A DNA stretch of 64,000 nt from Malurus cyaneus samueli. Taxonomy: Eukaryota; Chordata; Aves; Passeriformes; Maluridae. The stretch lies in NCBI GenBank assembly GCA_009741485.1, contig CM019217.1, positions 30,311,247-30,375,246 on the forward strand. Direction: 5' to 3'. The notes under the pieces were generated by a model. That model was not told the origin of the DNA. It saw only the letters and a program-made list of their open reading frames with translations, and made no database searches. Below, one piece after another: positions 1 through 12,475 of the stretch (the stretch's first letter is position 1; each line of letters opens with the position of its first letter). Both the position numbers and the translations under genes were made by a program.

Positions 1-3000
1 ATTTGTGTTTAACCTTCCAAAGTGTTCTTTCTGCTTCACACTCATAGGAGGGGCTTTGTACCCAAAATGCTGCCAGTTGATTATATTAACTGGCCAAATG
101 AAAAAAAAACTGTCCCTATCAAGGCTGGTATACATGTCTTGTGTACATTTACGGAGATGCTTGCACTGGATTGCTTCTTTTTGATTTCCAAATTAATTTC
201 CTGTCTGTGTTTGCAGGTTTTCAGCACCTCAGAGTAAGGAATGGTTGGTTATGACACAACAATAATTGGGTGAAGGCTTTTAAAGTCATTAGAAACATGG
301 CCAGCTGATAAAGCTTGGCGTGTGTAATGTCCCAATGAATGACCCTGGAATTAGTGGATGACTGCAGGTGTGTCTTCCACAGATACTTTGATTGGATCCA
401 GAGCTCTGCGTCTTCTACCAAAATGCTTTGCATTTCTCTCTGTGTGCCTAAGATGATACTACCTTGTATTTTTATTTGTGAAGCTGGAAGATTTACTCTT
501 GCCATGTGAAATGAAAGCAACAGGGATAACATCCAGAGTGACTTGAAGCTTGAGAGGTGGGAATGTATGAACCTCATTAAGGTCAACAAGGCCTATAAGC
601 ACATACTTTAGTAAAATGAATGAAAAAAGGAGAGACCAATTACATTGGAGTTAGAAAAAAGCATAGAGGAGATGAGTGAAACAGGAGCAATGTCTGTCAG
701 CCACCCTAGAATGCTAACTTGCCCTTCAGTGGTTATTTTGGGGTTTTGAATTCTTTTTAGGCTTTGATTCTGTAGAGAGCAAACCTGCAGGAGTTCTTTT
801 TTGTGCTACTAACTAAAACTTTACAACTTTATTTATAATAGGTACTTACTTTTTGACTGCTTAATGGTGCAACCTTAGTATTTGTGGGATATTCGTACAT
901 TTTTTTCAAGTGGGCCCGTGTTTACTGATAGACCATGACCAGCTCTTCAGCACTTCATAATACACAAACACCTGCCTGAGAGATCAGAAGAGAGAGGAAA
1001 AGGTAAGAATGAAAAGCATTTATAAGAGGTGTAATAACTTTGAAGTTATTAAGAATTATCTAAGATTTTTTTTTAACTTTAAAAAAAGCAGGAGCAATAA
1101 AGCAGTTTATATTTTAAAATACATGTACTTTTATCATATGATAGAGGTGCATTTTGCTACTTGTCCACTAGATGCTGCCATAGCCACAAAAATACCGATT
1201 AAGACGTTTTGGGGGGGGGAAAACCGAGGTAGTTTTATTTCATTACAGATGACCCTTACATAATTGTGATGATGGAAGGAATTGCACATGTGCTTATATT
1301 TTGTATAGGGAGTAGTCCCGGTGAGTTCAGTTAAGCAGTTCATTCAGTGTAAAGTTGATCATGGTTGCGATTTTTCTTGGGATGGGGCTATAGCAATTAT
1401 GTTTGCTGTTTTCTTAATTTGCTGTTTTGTTTCCCTTCTTCTGTTTCATGAAGAGAAAGCAGGAACAACAGAATGACAGAGAGAATAAATTTCTTATAAT
1501 AATAGAAATACAATTTTTTTCCAGGCTCCCATAATGTAAGATATATTTTCTTGTTAATGAGTAGAATTTTATTTAAAATTCACATATTTTAAGTTTCTTC
1601 TTAAATTTAATGATACCAGCCACAAATAGGTATCACTACAGTGTATGCAGAAGATAGTAAAACCTTTTCCTGCAGGCCGAAGTAATGAAATCGATCTGAA
1701 AACTGTATCTAAAGTGGTACCACTTCAGAAAAGCTATTTAGACTCTAATTTGCCAGTTAGCATTTCTGAAATTAAAACATTTCCAATATGTCTGGGCTAT
1801 GGTTGTTTAAAAAAAATATAACAGTTCATTTTCTTTATGGCACTGGAAATAAATGGAGCCTTTGTGTTTGCAATTGTAGAAAACAAATCACTTTTTTTAA
1901 TGACTGGATTTCCCTGCCAGCTTGGAATTTGCCGCATGTGCATTTTATTTTGAATGCCTAAAGAGTGAAATCATTTGCCGTCTTTCATGCAGATGGGACA
2001 GATTGGCTGAGGTGTCATTTGCAAAATGTGCTCTTTCATCATTCAAGTTTGAAGGGGATCATTAAAAGCAGTGTTTCCCATAGACACTCAGGACTGATGG
2101 AAGTAAAGGGCTGAGATTGAGCATCCACGGATGTAGTCTGCTGTTGTAAGAGCCTGGACCCAAACTTGGGTGCTTTGGCGTTTTCTTCCATCGTGTTTAG
2201 TTATGCTAGGAAATATTAAAATACCTCCCTAAACCAGAGAAACTTGAATTAGCTCTCTTGATAGCCAAGTTGACAGATTATATATGTTTTTTTTCTTTTG
2301 TTTGTAAGTGTGGGCCTCTTGTGAAATATCAAAGCTCTTGACTGATGGTACAGCCAAGATCAATACAGTTTTTTTTACTCATTTGCAGAAGGAGTGAAAT
2401 GTGATGTGGGTTAGAACCGGAGCAACTATGTTTTAATTTTTCCCCAGTGTGACAAAGTACATACTCTGGAATGTTGTGGTGGTTTGTTGTAATGCTCAGC
2501 AGCATTTGTGTCAGAGTGTTGAAGCATCCCCAGGACATGATGGTGCATACCACGGTGGCATGACAGATGTAAATAAAAAGCCAATTGGATTCTTAGCATT
2601 TTTAATACTGCATGCTGAAATGGTTTTATTATAACTGCCAAGTTTTAAATGTGACAGAAATATTTTATACCTTTTTTTTTTTTTTTTTTTAAGAGTCACA
2701 AATGTTGGTGTTTAGGTTTTAGCACAATTAGATACTCTAAAAATTGCATTTATGCTACTCCGCTTATGGCTTAGTACCTAAAATATTTGGAAAATAGGAA
2801 GGGTTTCTCAGCCTGTCAGAACCCAATCCACAGCATGCCTGGTACAGAAACCCTGTGTTGGTTTTGGCTTCTCAACTTCTTCTGCTTTGCCTGATCATTC
2901 CCTCACTTTCCTCTGCTGTCACTCTCTCAAATTTTGTAGTGAAGTTCTTGTAGCTGGCCAGACCTCCTCAATATCTTCTTCTCCAGACACTGAGATCCTG

Positions 3001-4172
3001 CTCTACAGTTTGGCAATGAGCACTCACTAAAACCCCTTTCTGCTGGACACTGTAGGAATGCAAAAGAAATGAAAAGGTAACTGCAGATGTATGGTGATTT
3101 CATGCAGATGCCGGCACTGTATAGTGTTTACTTGAACTCAGACCTGGTTTCTGCTTGCCATCCCAAATGCTTTAGCATGTGTACTTCTTCCCATTCTGTT
3201 ATTCTTTTCTAATTGCTCTTAGTTTTATTCTGATGTACTAAGGAAAATTTTTATGTACTTATGAACACTTTTGTCTCTCTGTCTATTAGGCTTTTTATCA
3301 ATATTTTTTTAAACCGCCCAGTTTTGTTCCTTTTAACAGGCACAATCCCAACAATGATGAAATCTTGTGTTTTCTGAAACTATTGTTGAGTAAATAGGAA
3401 AATGACCTGTAACTTCCCTGGCGAAGGGAAGGGTTGCAATATGAATTGCCATCTTTGTAGAGATGGGAGGGAACACTCATGCAGAAATAAGTCTATGAGA
3501 AAAACTCCTAGTAAATCTAGGGCACTAATGAGTGAAAAATCAAACTGCATTACTTCCAGTGCTTAAAAAAGCAACCTATTGCTCTGTACTGTAATTTCAG
3601 TTTTTATGGGATGGAAATTTGATTCTCTAAGTTGAGCGTATGATTTTTGACATTTCCTGACAAATAGCTGGTGTGTTAGATGCAAATGTAGCTGAAAACT
3701 CCTTTCCTTATTCACTGATACTGTATGGAAAATACAGACTCAAATACAGACTATAAATTAAACATGACAGAATTTTTTGTGGCAAGTTACCTGCTTTGTG
3801 CTATGTGTTCATATGCAGACTTTTCCCTCTCTGGGACACTTTTTTCTTGTCTCCAGTGAGCTTTATTTCCCTTACTATATGGGACTGAGTTTGTATCTCA
3901 TTAGGAAAGCCACAGAATCCATGGGGAAAGATTTTCTATTTCATGTTTATGTAACACTGTTGTGGTTGTTCTTTGTTATCCTATAATCAAGTTTAATTTA
4001 AATACAATTTCTAACTAGTGCTTTTTTCCTATTTGTGTATTTCAAAAATGGTTTCTTCCTTTTTGTACTTCGTATGTGATTTAATAGGAAATAAACAGGT
4101 AGTTGTGACTGGTCTGGAAGGTTGTACTCACCTTCACAGCATTTCTTTTGAGAAAGGACTCGCCAAGGGTAA
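1..4172. other. Noncoding single-copy stretch
   Basis: I see no gene, known repeat family or RNA gene here. All open frames are short, start at random ATGs and have AT-rich codon use typical of chance. The stretch holds a G9 run at 1211-1219 and a T19 run at 2672-2690. The block at about 1890-2075 is less AT-monotonous and contains octamer- and homeodomain-like words, so it could be a conserved noncoding element, but that cannot be shown from one sequence. Confidence 0.6.
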
Positions 4173-4190
4173 CCCCCCCACCCCAACCCC
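4173..4190 (-). other. Potential G-quadruplex on the minus strand
   Basis: The plus strand reads C7-A-C4-AA-C4, so the minus strand has G4-TT-G4-T-G7. The G7 run can supply two G3 tracts, so the classic G3+N1-7 pattern is met with very short loops. It is isolated in AT-rich sequence and no promoter is visible beside it. Confidence 0.5.
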
Positions 4191-7100
4191 ACAATAATAT
4201 ATGGCTTCCTTTTGGGCTATATATTTTTCTTGTTCTGTTTCCTCTGAGACTTCATGGGTGTCCTTTATAATTTCAATAGAGATAGGGGTTGGGAAGACTT
4301 AAAAGAAGAATGAACCTGTGGCAAGGTGTTCATTTTCAGTGCTGCTGTCTTCCTGGCTGTAAAACTGTACCCTTTCTCTTTGTAAATCACGTTTCCTCTC
4401 CTGCAGGATTGCCATATAATTTCTTTCTTTATTTTTTTCTAATAGGACCAGAACATTTACCTGCTATGATTGTTTGCATTGCCCATTTGAATTTGAAGAG
4501 CTATTATAAGTGATTTTCTTCTCTTTTCCTCATAGCTTCCAATTCTGTGTAATTTGTCCTGAATATGGATGCTCTTCCATAAAAAGGAAATTTTTACTAA
4601 TGCAGTGACAGTGACTATCTTGTTAAAAAAGCTTTTGTGTGGACTTAGCAATTGTGGAGGTGGAAGGGAGACCAGTAGACTTTTTCATATGGAATAGATG
4701 TCATCTAGGCAAAGACAGAAAAAGATTTTTGCTCTGGAGAGGATTCTGAACTGTTCATTATCCCTGTCCAATCACTTCCTTGTAAATATGTCAAATCTAA
4801 GTTACAATGGATTCACTTGTGGGTTTTCTTCCCCTTCCTGAGCCAAATATAAAACTGAAATAGATACACTTAACTCTTGTTCATCTGTGATGGCCTGGCT
4901 GAGGCTGTCCTACTTGTTTATTCATCCACAGAGCCTTCAAATATTGACAATATTTATTAGATTATAAGGCAGTTAGAGATGAAAGGAAAATATAGAACTT
5001 CCTAATTCTTGCCCTCATCAGGACTATCATCAATATGTTGTAATTTTGTTTTTAATTTCGCCCATCACATGTTTAGTAAATCTGGTTTGCCCAGTATTTT
5101 GTCTTAGAGTTTCTAGAAGCAGGACAAGCAGAACAAAGCAGGTTTGCAATCATCACCTCCTTTTTGATATAAGGTAAGTGAGTGTTCTGACCTGTAACAT
5201 AGCATGGAAACTGTTTTTTGAAATACAGCAGCCAGAGATGGCAGCATTCACCATCCTTAGGCTGCTTGACTTTTTTTCTTTTTTTAAGCTTCAATAACTT
5301 GAAGGAATGAATGATGTAAAATTTTTAGCTTCTGCTGCAAAAAATACAACACAAACTAGAATTCCTGTCCCTCATGGATACGAAAGGGAGATATAAAACC
5401 TGATTGTAAAGGTTTCCAAATTTGAAAGGCAGAACGAAAGAAGAGCACGCCTGTATTTCTTTTAAATTCTGTTTTAAAAGCCATTGTTGTGAGTTTTGGA
5501 GCCTAACTAATGATTTTTGAATGCTTTGCGTTGGCAACATCTGTTGACTTGTGTCCTGTCACAGCAGGTAAGTGAGTAGAAGTTGAAACTGCTGATCTTC
5601 CCATGTTCTGATCCTGAGAGAAAAGGAGAGGGAACATTTCAGCATGCATCACCTGTTTTCAGGCTGTTTTCCCCACAGCATACTGTTGCTGTTACATCAA
5701 TGCTTTTCTTATGGGCTAAATTGTTTTTTTTTTTTTCCCAGATGAGCTTTATTTTGCTGAAGGGGTCTTTCCTGCTCCTGGAAATCCCAACTCTAATTTG
5801 GCAAAGATAAAAATAGTCTTTTTGCTGTCACAGCTTCATGAAACTGTTGTGACAAGGCATGATCCAGTTTAGATCTTAAAAGATGAAATCTGTGAGACTG
5901 GCTAAGGTGTTTTCAGTGCATCCCAGAGTACTGGCTGGCTGGAGAAAAGTCCTAGAATAATCCTGGAAGGATTACTGTCATGTGCAGTAGATGGGGTGTA
6001 ATTTATACAATTAACTTCTTAATGCAGTATTGAGCCGTATAGTTACCATTCTGTGGCCTGTTTGGAGAGTGGAATCCTAGGGGTGTGTGTGAGGGTTTGT
6101 TGTAATTGGTCCAGAGCACTAGACCTGAAATTCTCCCTGACCTGCTCCAGGTGTTTAGTCCTGTGATGGATAGAAATGGGTCTCAGTTGTGGTTACATGG
6201 GGGTCTGGGGGAAAAATTGCTAATGCTCATTGATGCTGTTGTGTTTGTTTGCAGATGGCCAAGATCTAGCTCAGGTTTCATCACTGCCTGAGGTGCCTAG
6301 AATTGCCTTTTCTAAGAGGTACAAAATGTCTATCTGTGCCAGACATATGAATGGAACATAAATTTTTTTCCGGTATCTAGTGGAAAGCCACAAGTAGTCT
6401 AGTTAAAAGAAAATACCATACTGCCCTGCCATAGCAGCAGGCAATCTGTCTGTCAGAGATGTAGATTATGCACACCACAGCATTGCACCTCACATTCCCC
6501 TGGAGACAGGGAGAAAGATTCCCTCTGTTCTGAGCAAGGCAAACAGTCTGCCCCAGTGAAGAGGCCCCCTCACTGGGGGAAAGGATGCAAGTGGACAACA
6601 ATTGCATCCGGTTGAAATTAGAGTGAAAACAGAAAAGAGCAACAGTTCTTTCCCTGCCTCTTCCCCACCCATCCCAGTGTCACACAGTTTAGGGAACATG
6701 GTCATGTTGTTTAAGTGCAGAGCAAGTTTTTAGTGTAAAAATAATGTTGGTAGTCCTGCGGCGTGAGACAAGGAGTGAACCTTGCAAACCAGGCTGCTTA
6801 ATAATCCTTCAGTGCTCCTTTGCTGTGCTGGGGTATTAAAAAGAATAGAGGATGGGTAATTATGCATAGGTCAGTCTTTTCAGACTGGTAGAGTGTGTAA
6901 AGGACTGTCCTTGGTAGGAGTGTGTAATGGTCAAGATTCACAACCACATAATATTTTCAAATATTGTTTAAAACACTATTCATGCAGTTTATTGCAACAG
7001 TCTGGAAAGCTTCAGCTTCAGTTCAGACTTACTGTACTCCTGCGTCATGCTTGTCTTATGGTCTGAGACAGATTACACACAGAAAGGCAACATAAACACT

Positions 7101-7509
7101 GATCACGTTGTGACCTGACATGGTAAAGGCAATGAGAAACAAAAGCCCCCTGTGGAATCAAAATGAGTCCAAGGCATGACATTTATTAAAAAGCAAGGTT
7201 TTGTAGCAGCGTTAAGACCCAGCTTATCCCTACACACTCCTGTAAGTTTGTCCACCAAATGACATTGACAGCTCTAAAAGATTAAAAATGAAGAGTTTTC
7301 TGCTGTGTGAGAAGACTCTTCCTTGCTTTACCTACCAACTATCCCACCCCTTTCACCTAAAAGTGTTTTTTCCCTCTGCTTCTCAGGGTGTGGGTGCTGA
7401 TAAGAGATGCTAAGAGTACTTGCAGGTGACACCTCTTGTTTCCTCTCCTGCATGTGGAGGCATGTGACAGAACTTCCCAGGCTTGGTGCCAGTGATGTGT
7501 ATTTTTAAA
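4191..7509. other. Noncoding single-copy stretch
   Basis: No gene or classifiable repeat is seen. It contains a T13 run at 5724-5736 and a splice-like CAG|GTAAGTG junction at 5567/5568 preceded by a mixed pyrimidine stretch. Open frames are short and have no coding-like codon bias. Confidence 0.6.
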
Positions 7510-7785
7510 AGAGCATCTAAAAAGTAGTTACGGCTTTAAATGTGATGCTGGATTGAGCAGCAGTCAACCATTTTATCAGTTCTGCTCTCCCCAGCAGGTA
7601 GATACACGGTAAGACTGGCTATCGAATTTACCCTGTCTGTGTTAATTCTGAATTTGTCTGTATCAGACTTACTGCCGTGACTACAACTTGTAACAGGTTG
7701 ACACCTGCTTTGTGCTTACTCTGCTCTTCTCTGGATTTGATGAACTTGAGGATAAATTATGTTAAAGCCTTGGTAGCAGTGACAT
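7510..7785. repeat. Unclassified diverged repeat, copy 1
   Basis: This segment is clearly related, in the same orientation, to about 12190-12475. Shared blocks run in order: GATTGAGCAGCAGTC, CAGTTCTGCTCT, CCAGCAGGTAGAT, then CTTRCTGCC-TGACT-CAACTT, ACAGGTTGAC and CTGCTTT, followed by a weaker tail around GAG-TAAATTA. By eye roughly three quarters of positions match, with small indels. The similarity fades at both ends. I do not recognise CR1, LTR or SINE signatures. It could be an old interspersed repeat with its other copies elsewhere, or a local duplication. A stem GAGCAG/CTGCTC is kept in both copies. Confidence 0.65.
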
Positions 7786-8237
7786 TCATGGAGGGGCATG
7801 TCAGTGTGGCAGTGCAATTCTGGTGAGAGTAGAAGGTGGTGGGGTTTCTTAAAGCTTCCCTGTGAGTCCCTTGCTAATGGAAAAAGGAAGAGCACTCTGG
7901 ATCCATAGTGCTGTTCTATGCCTTCACAAAGCAACTTCTGTTTCTTTCTGTTTCTGTACAGAAAGGCTGGGGAATAACCCTGGTTAGATTGATGACATGA
8001 TTTTGGCTGCTGGGATTGTGGTCTGCTCTTGGCATGAGAAAGGCAATGTAGTCATCCTCTTGGCTGATGTCTGAAAGGGCAGATCCTTGGGGTTTCCATT
8101 CTCTTCTTCTTCCTGAAGTGAGTAAGATTTTGTATACATGCTGCATGCTCTATGGTGCCTTCATTAATTCCTGAAACTCACAAATATTTTGCCTTCTGTG
8201 TTTTCCCATCTCCCTTAAAGCTACAGACATTTCTTTT

Positions 8238-8242
8238 NNNNN
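8238..8242. other. Assembly gap (5 N)
   Basis: Five undetermined bases follow a T-rich run. The true length of the missing sequence is unknown. Confidence 0.99.
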
Positions 8243-9150
8243 TGAATTGTTTTAACATTAATTTGGCATGGATTTTAAACCTGTTACAAACCTGAGAATG
8301 GAATCAGGCATTTTCCTCAACTGTGTGTGAATTTCTGGAGGCTATGATGTGCCCATCTGGCTCAGAGACAGATCCCTCGTGCTGGGATCATACAATACCT
8401 CAGGCTATTGTCTCAAAATGGTTAAATGGTGTTGAGGTCTTGTCTTTAGAGCTTGTGTACTTTGTGTGTAGCAGAGGATGTGATGGACAAGTGGGAATGG
8501 AATCAGTGTCAAAGTGAATCGGCAGCCAGCTCCATGTTGAGGGAAAGATACTGGAACACTTTAAATGCTGAAGTCGGTCAGCAGATGGAGAACTGAGTCA
8601 CGGAAATACTAATGAAGGGATGCTTATAGGGCTCATTAGATTCCAGTGAAATACCTGTTATTTAACTAGAACATTACATGGTGGGGATTCAGCCCCTTAG
8701 TCATGCCAGTAAAAGTGACATGGTCTTGAGGCAAAAGCTTTTAACCTAAAATAGAAACAAGGGAAAGGACAGTGATTGGGTTAATATTGCTCATATTTAT
8801 GAGTTTCAGTTAGCAGCAGAGAAATCCTCCTTTAGATGTATTTTTTCTGGAATAGAAGTTGTAAAAGCAAAGAAGTATTTCCTGAAGTGTTTGAAACTTC
8901 ACTTGGAAGACTTGTTCGCCTATTGTGTAGGTAACTTTCCAGCTTCTGTAATGATATGTATCACATCATGACTAAACAGGATAACGTAAACCTGTGGATC
9001 AACCCTATTTGTCTTTTCCTGAATTTCACTGACTGCACAGAGGGGGTATGTGTGCTGAGAAGTTCAGATCGAAGACCTGTTCTGTAGCCTGGTTGGAGCA
9101 CAGCCCTCTGGTAAGTACTCAGTATTTTGCCACAGGTGGTGCATGCAGCT

Positions 9151-9184
9151 GATGATAGTTGATGATAGTTGGCTGATGATAGTT
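9151..9184. repeat. Short tandem repeat, GATGATAGTT unit
   Basis: The 10-bp unit GATGATAGTT occurs twice head to tail and a third time after a 4-bp GGCT spacer. All three copies are identical, which suggests recent slippage or duplication. Confidence 0.85.
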
Positions 9185-12100
9185 GGTTTGTAGTATTATC
9201 ATCTTCCATCACATCCCTTAGAAGACCAAAAAGGGCATCTGTTTTTTTCCAGCGTTGTGCAAAGCAAAGCAATGAATGCTGAATCAATAAAGTAATCCAC
9301 TGTTTAACTGCTCTGAGGCAAAGAAAAAGAATTTTAAACCTGCAATTTATTTATTTTTATTTAAAAAAATGCAGTGGCACCATCTTTTTGTGTTTTATTT
9401 GAAATATCATTTGGATCCCATTTATGTGAAGGGCTTTATTTGAAATTTTTTTTGGACCTAATGGATTAGTTTTAGTAATGAGCCAGTTGGAGTTAATCAA
9501 TGGAGAACAACTGTACAGAGGTTCTCTAAGCTAGGCTGGATTTGAAGGGTTTAATTTTAATCATAGTTTGAGAGCTACAGCTGCTTCATGTTTGTTTAGT
9601 AATAGAGTTGATGAACAGCTAATTTGAAAGGAAAGCTCAAGCACAGGTGTGAAATTCCTCATGGGTATAAGAGAACTGGCCTTGAATGTAAGAAGATGGT
9701 GCTGAACATAATGCTCTACAGTAAGACAAAGAGATTCTTGTTTAAATATTTCTAAACTAGCATATGCGACATAAATCCCTTGACTCAAACATCCTTCACC
9801 TTTTTATCATACCACTTAAGTGATCATCCAGTATGTCAGAGACCAGGATTTGATACCCTGCTCTGTCTGATTTTGAGGATGTATCTCCACATTCTGGGAT
9901 TTGAGTCCTAGTGATAACAGCGCCCTGAGCAGATCTTTCATTTTTTCCATATGGCGCTATTAAAGATTGCCTATAAAAACTAATAGCATTTTGATTTGAG
10001 GAACACCAGTTACTACTGTCTGTTCTCTATACATATAGAGAATACAGAGATATGAATCCTCCACTGGTCTGGTTGTCTTCATTAGACCTTGTAGGAGGGA
10101 GGACATAACTTGTGAAGAAAGGCAGAATTAGAAACACCTCTGGCATTTCCTACTTACCAGGTTACAAGCTCTGTGAGTTGTGTGTTTAGTCCTAGCAAAC
10201 ACTGCTCTTTGTAAACCTTCTGGTTTGTGATCCATGTCACACTTGCTGTGATTACTGTGGTGTTCCTGTAGCAGTTGCTGTGAGTGATGGCTCACAGATG
10301 AGAGTATTGACTTTGACAACCGTCTCCTTAAAATCCTGTGAGTGTGCAGGCTGCTGAGTTAGGAGAGCTGAGCAGATAACATGATTTGCTCCATTCCCTA
10401 AGCCACAAGATTGGTAAGGCATGTAGCAGGTGAAGGGGCTGCCAGTCACAGATACTGCTGTCAGTGTTGGACCCTTCTGCAGTTAGTGTTTGGGTGATTT
10501 CCATGGGGCAGGATTCCCTAGGAAGGCAGGATGTGTGAGACAGGTGTTGTAATGCAATTGCTATTGCAATGTTGGAGTTCTTATGTGCAGCTGCCAGTCC
10601 CAAAGCTCCAGTTTACAGCAGGCTAACATGGAGGAAAGACCTGGATGAGATTCAAGAAGATGTCAGGAGAATTTAAAACAGTCCTAAAAGATTTTGACCA
10701 GAGTACATATATAAAAACCAGAGCTGGTTCTCTAGTTCTGCAGAATAGGGACAAACTCATGTTGGTAAAATTATTCTCCAAATTCACATGAAAAGCAGGA
10801 TAGTACTTAGGTATATTAATGACCTCTGCATTTTCTTCAGAAGATCATAAGGAAGAAAACCCGTGTATTGCTATTGTAATAACAGTTTTCCACGTGTTCC
10901 AAAATGATGGGCCGAGTCTTGGAGGTTCAATGCAATCAGCAGACTGTGGGGATAAAAAATCAGTTCTTTGGCTTCTTTGAATTAATTAAGAAATTAGGAT
11001 CTTAAATAGTCTGTTGTTAGAGAGGAATGCTAGCAGCATTTCTGCTAGGTAATTAGATGTTAGTGTACATCTTATTGCAGACAGTACCTGAAAGGAAGGT
11101 ATACAGAGATATACAGGAATTTTGAGACTATACAAGTCAGTGACAAGGTGAGGCAGTGGTGCAAAAAGTCTTGAATTTAGTCTTCTGTGAAAAAATCAGA
11201 TTCACTATATTTCTCATTTTATTTCCCAGTGCAGAGTAATGCAAATCTTTCTGGGGTTCATTGGACATTATTATTAACTATATTTGAGATGAAGATCAGT
11301 GAGGAGAGAGACATACTTTGTCAATTATAGGAACCTGAGTTGCTGCTCCTGATTGATTCAGTTAAAAATACTTTCTTGCTCTGTAAGAGGAGCTTCTGTG
11401 ATTTGAAATGTGTTTAGATGCTTCTATAGCTGTGGATTACTAAGGTGAATCATGGATTCCACAGTGCTTTAATATTGTCCAGTTCTGATAGAAGAGGGAA
11501 TTTCTTTTTCTAGCTCTCTTGATATTTCTGGTTGTCATGGTTATTGTGCTGTAACAAAATTGATTTCACTTCACAGAATTTTCTTCATTTTACAAAAATG
11601 GAGAAACTGATTTTGCTGATATTTTAGTTTCATAATGCCTGTCTTTCTTAGAGAAAACCACTGTGTTGTGAAAGGCTTTGGATGCAGTAGTATGAATAAC
11701 ATCCTGTGCCTGGAAGGCGTTGTGAGCCACCAGAATCAATCCAAGAACCTTATCAAGTACGAGTAAACAATAAAATGAAACCCATTTATCTGAACTGGCA
11801 GTACAAATGGATACTCACTTTAACCCTGTCAATGCCAGCACAGCAGCATGAGAAAGTTTTAGGTTTCTTCCGTTCTAGTTTCTCTTGTGTTCTGTGTGAT
11901 GCTAGGCTTTCAGGGAGGAGAGGTGTGTGCATGTGTGTATCTCTGTGCACTGACATATATGTAGATGAACTTACAAGCCATCTTCTGTTTCATATAGAAA
12001 AATTAAAGCTTTGTTTTTAACTAAGCTTTAGAGAACTACTACACCTACATGAAAAAGGGTTGTTTTTCATGTGATTTCTGACTCCTAATATAAAAATCAA

Positions 12101-12189
12101 AACCCAGCTTTTGACGCCATCTTAAATAATCCTGTCTGTATGACTTACTTTACAATAAGAAGAAGACTAGATGTCACTTGTGCACTTTG

Positions 12190-12475
12190 AGGGGGTATCT
12201 GAAACGCAGTTATGGCTACGAATGTGATGTTAGATTGAGCAGCAGTCATCCATTTGTTCAGTTCTGCTCTTTCCAGCAGGTAGATTTAAACTAAGACAAT
12301 ATTGAATTTACATTTAGTTTGTGCTCAGTTTGCCTGTAGCAGGCTTGCTGCCATGACTGCAACTTCTGACAGGTTGACTGCCTGCTTTTTTGTCTTATTC
12401 TCCTCATCTCTGAAGTTGTTAAAATCGAGAGTAAATTAAGTGTGAGTTAGTTTGGATATGACTTGCAGTGACTTT
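12190..12475. repeat. Unclassified diverged repeat, copy 2
   Basis: This is the partner of 7510-7785 in the same orientation, about 4.7 kb downstream. It keeps the GATTGAGCAGCAGTC, CAGTTCTGCTCT and CCAGCAGGTAGAT blocks and the later TTGCTGCCATGACTGCAACTT block. It has one further potential stem, AGCAGGC pairing with GCCTGCT, that copy 1 has largely lost. Neither copy has a long open frame, so a coding origin is unlikely. The intervening sequence is not duplicated, so this is not a simple large tandem duplication. Confidence 0.65.

Larger units (their letters stand above)
7786..12189. other. Noncoding stretch between the two repeat copies
   Basis: No recognised gene. It contains the N gap at 8238-8242, a short tandem array at 9151-9184, a possible exon-like interval at 9041-9110 (strong acceptor and GTAAGTA donor), and a 20-bp near-palindrome at 10023-10042. 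A minus-strand open frame of 108 codons at 8961-9287 crosses the tandem array and has no recognisable domain. Confidence 0.5.

Noticed and set aside
3346..3387. C/D snoRNA-like pattern (ATGATGA ... CTGA with a CAACAAT/ATTGTTG stem)
   Set aside because: The boxes are only about 15 nt apart in a 40-nt hairpin, too short for a C/D snoRNA with guide sequences and C'/D' boxes.
8961..9287. 108-codon minus-strand frame
   Set aside because: It spans the GATGATAGTT tandem array and shows no domain or codon bias.
7510..12475. The repeat pair as duplicated H/ACA snoRNA genes
   Set aside because: Conserved stems exist, but no H box and terminal ACA with the right spacing could be placed in both copies.
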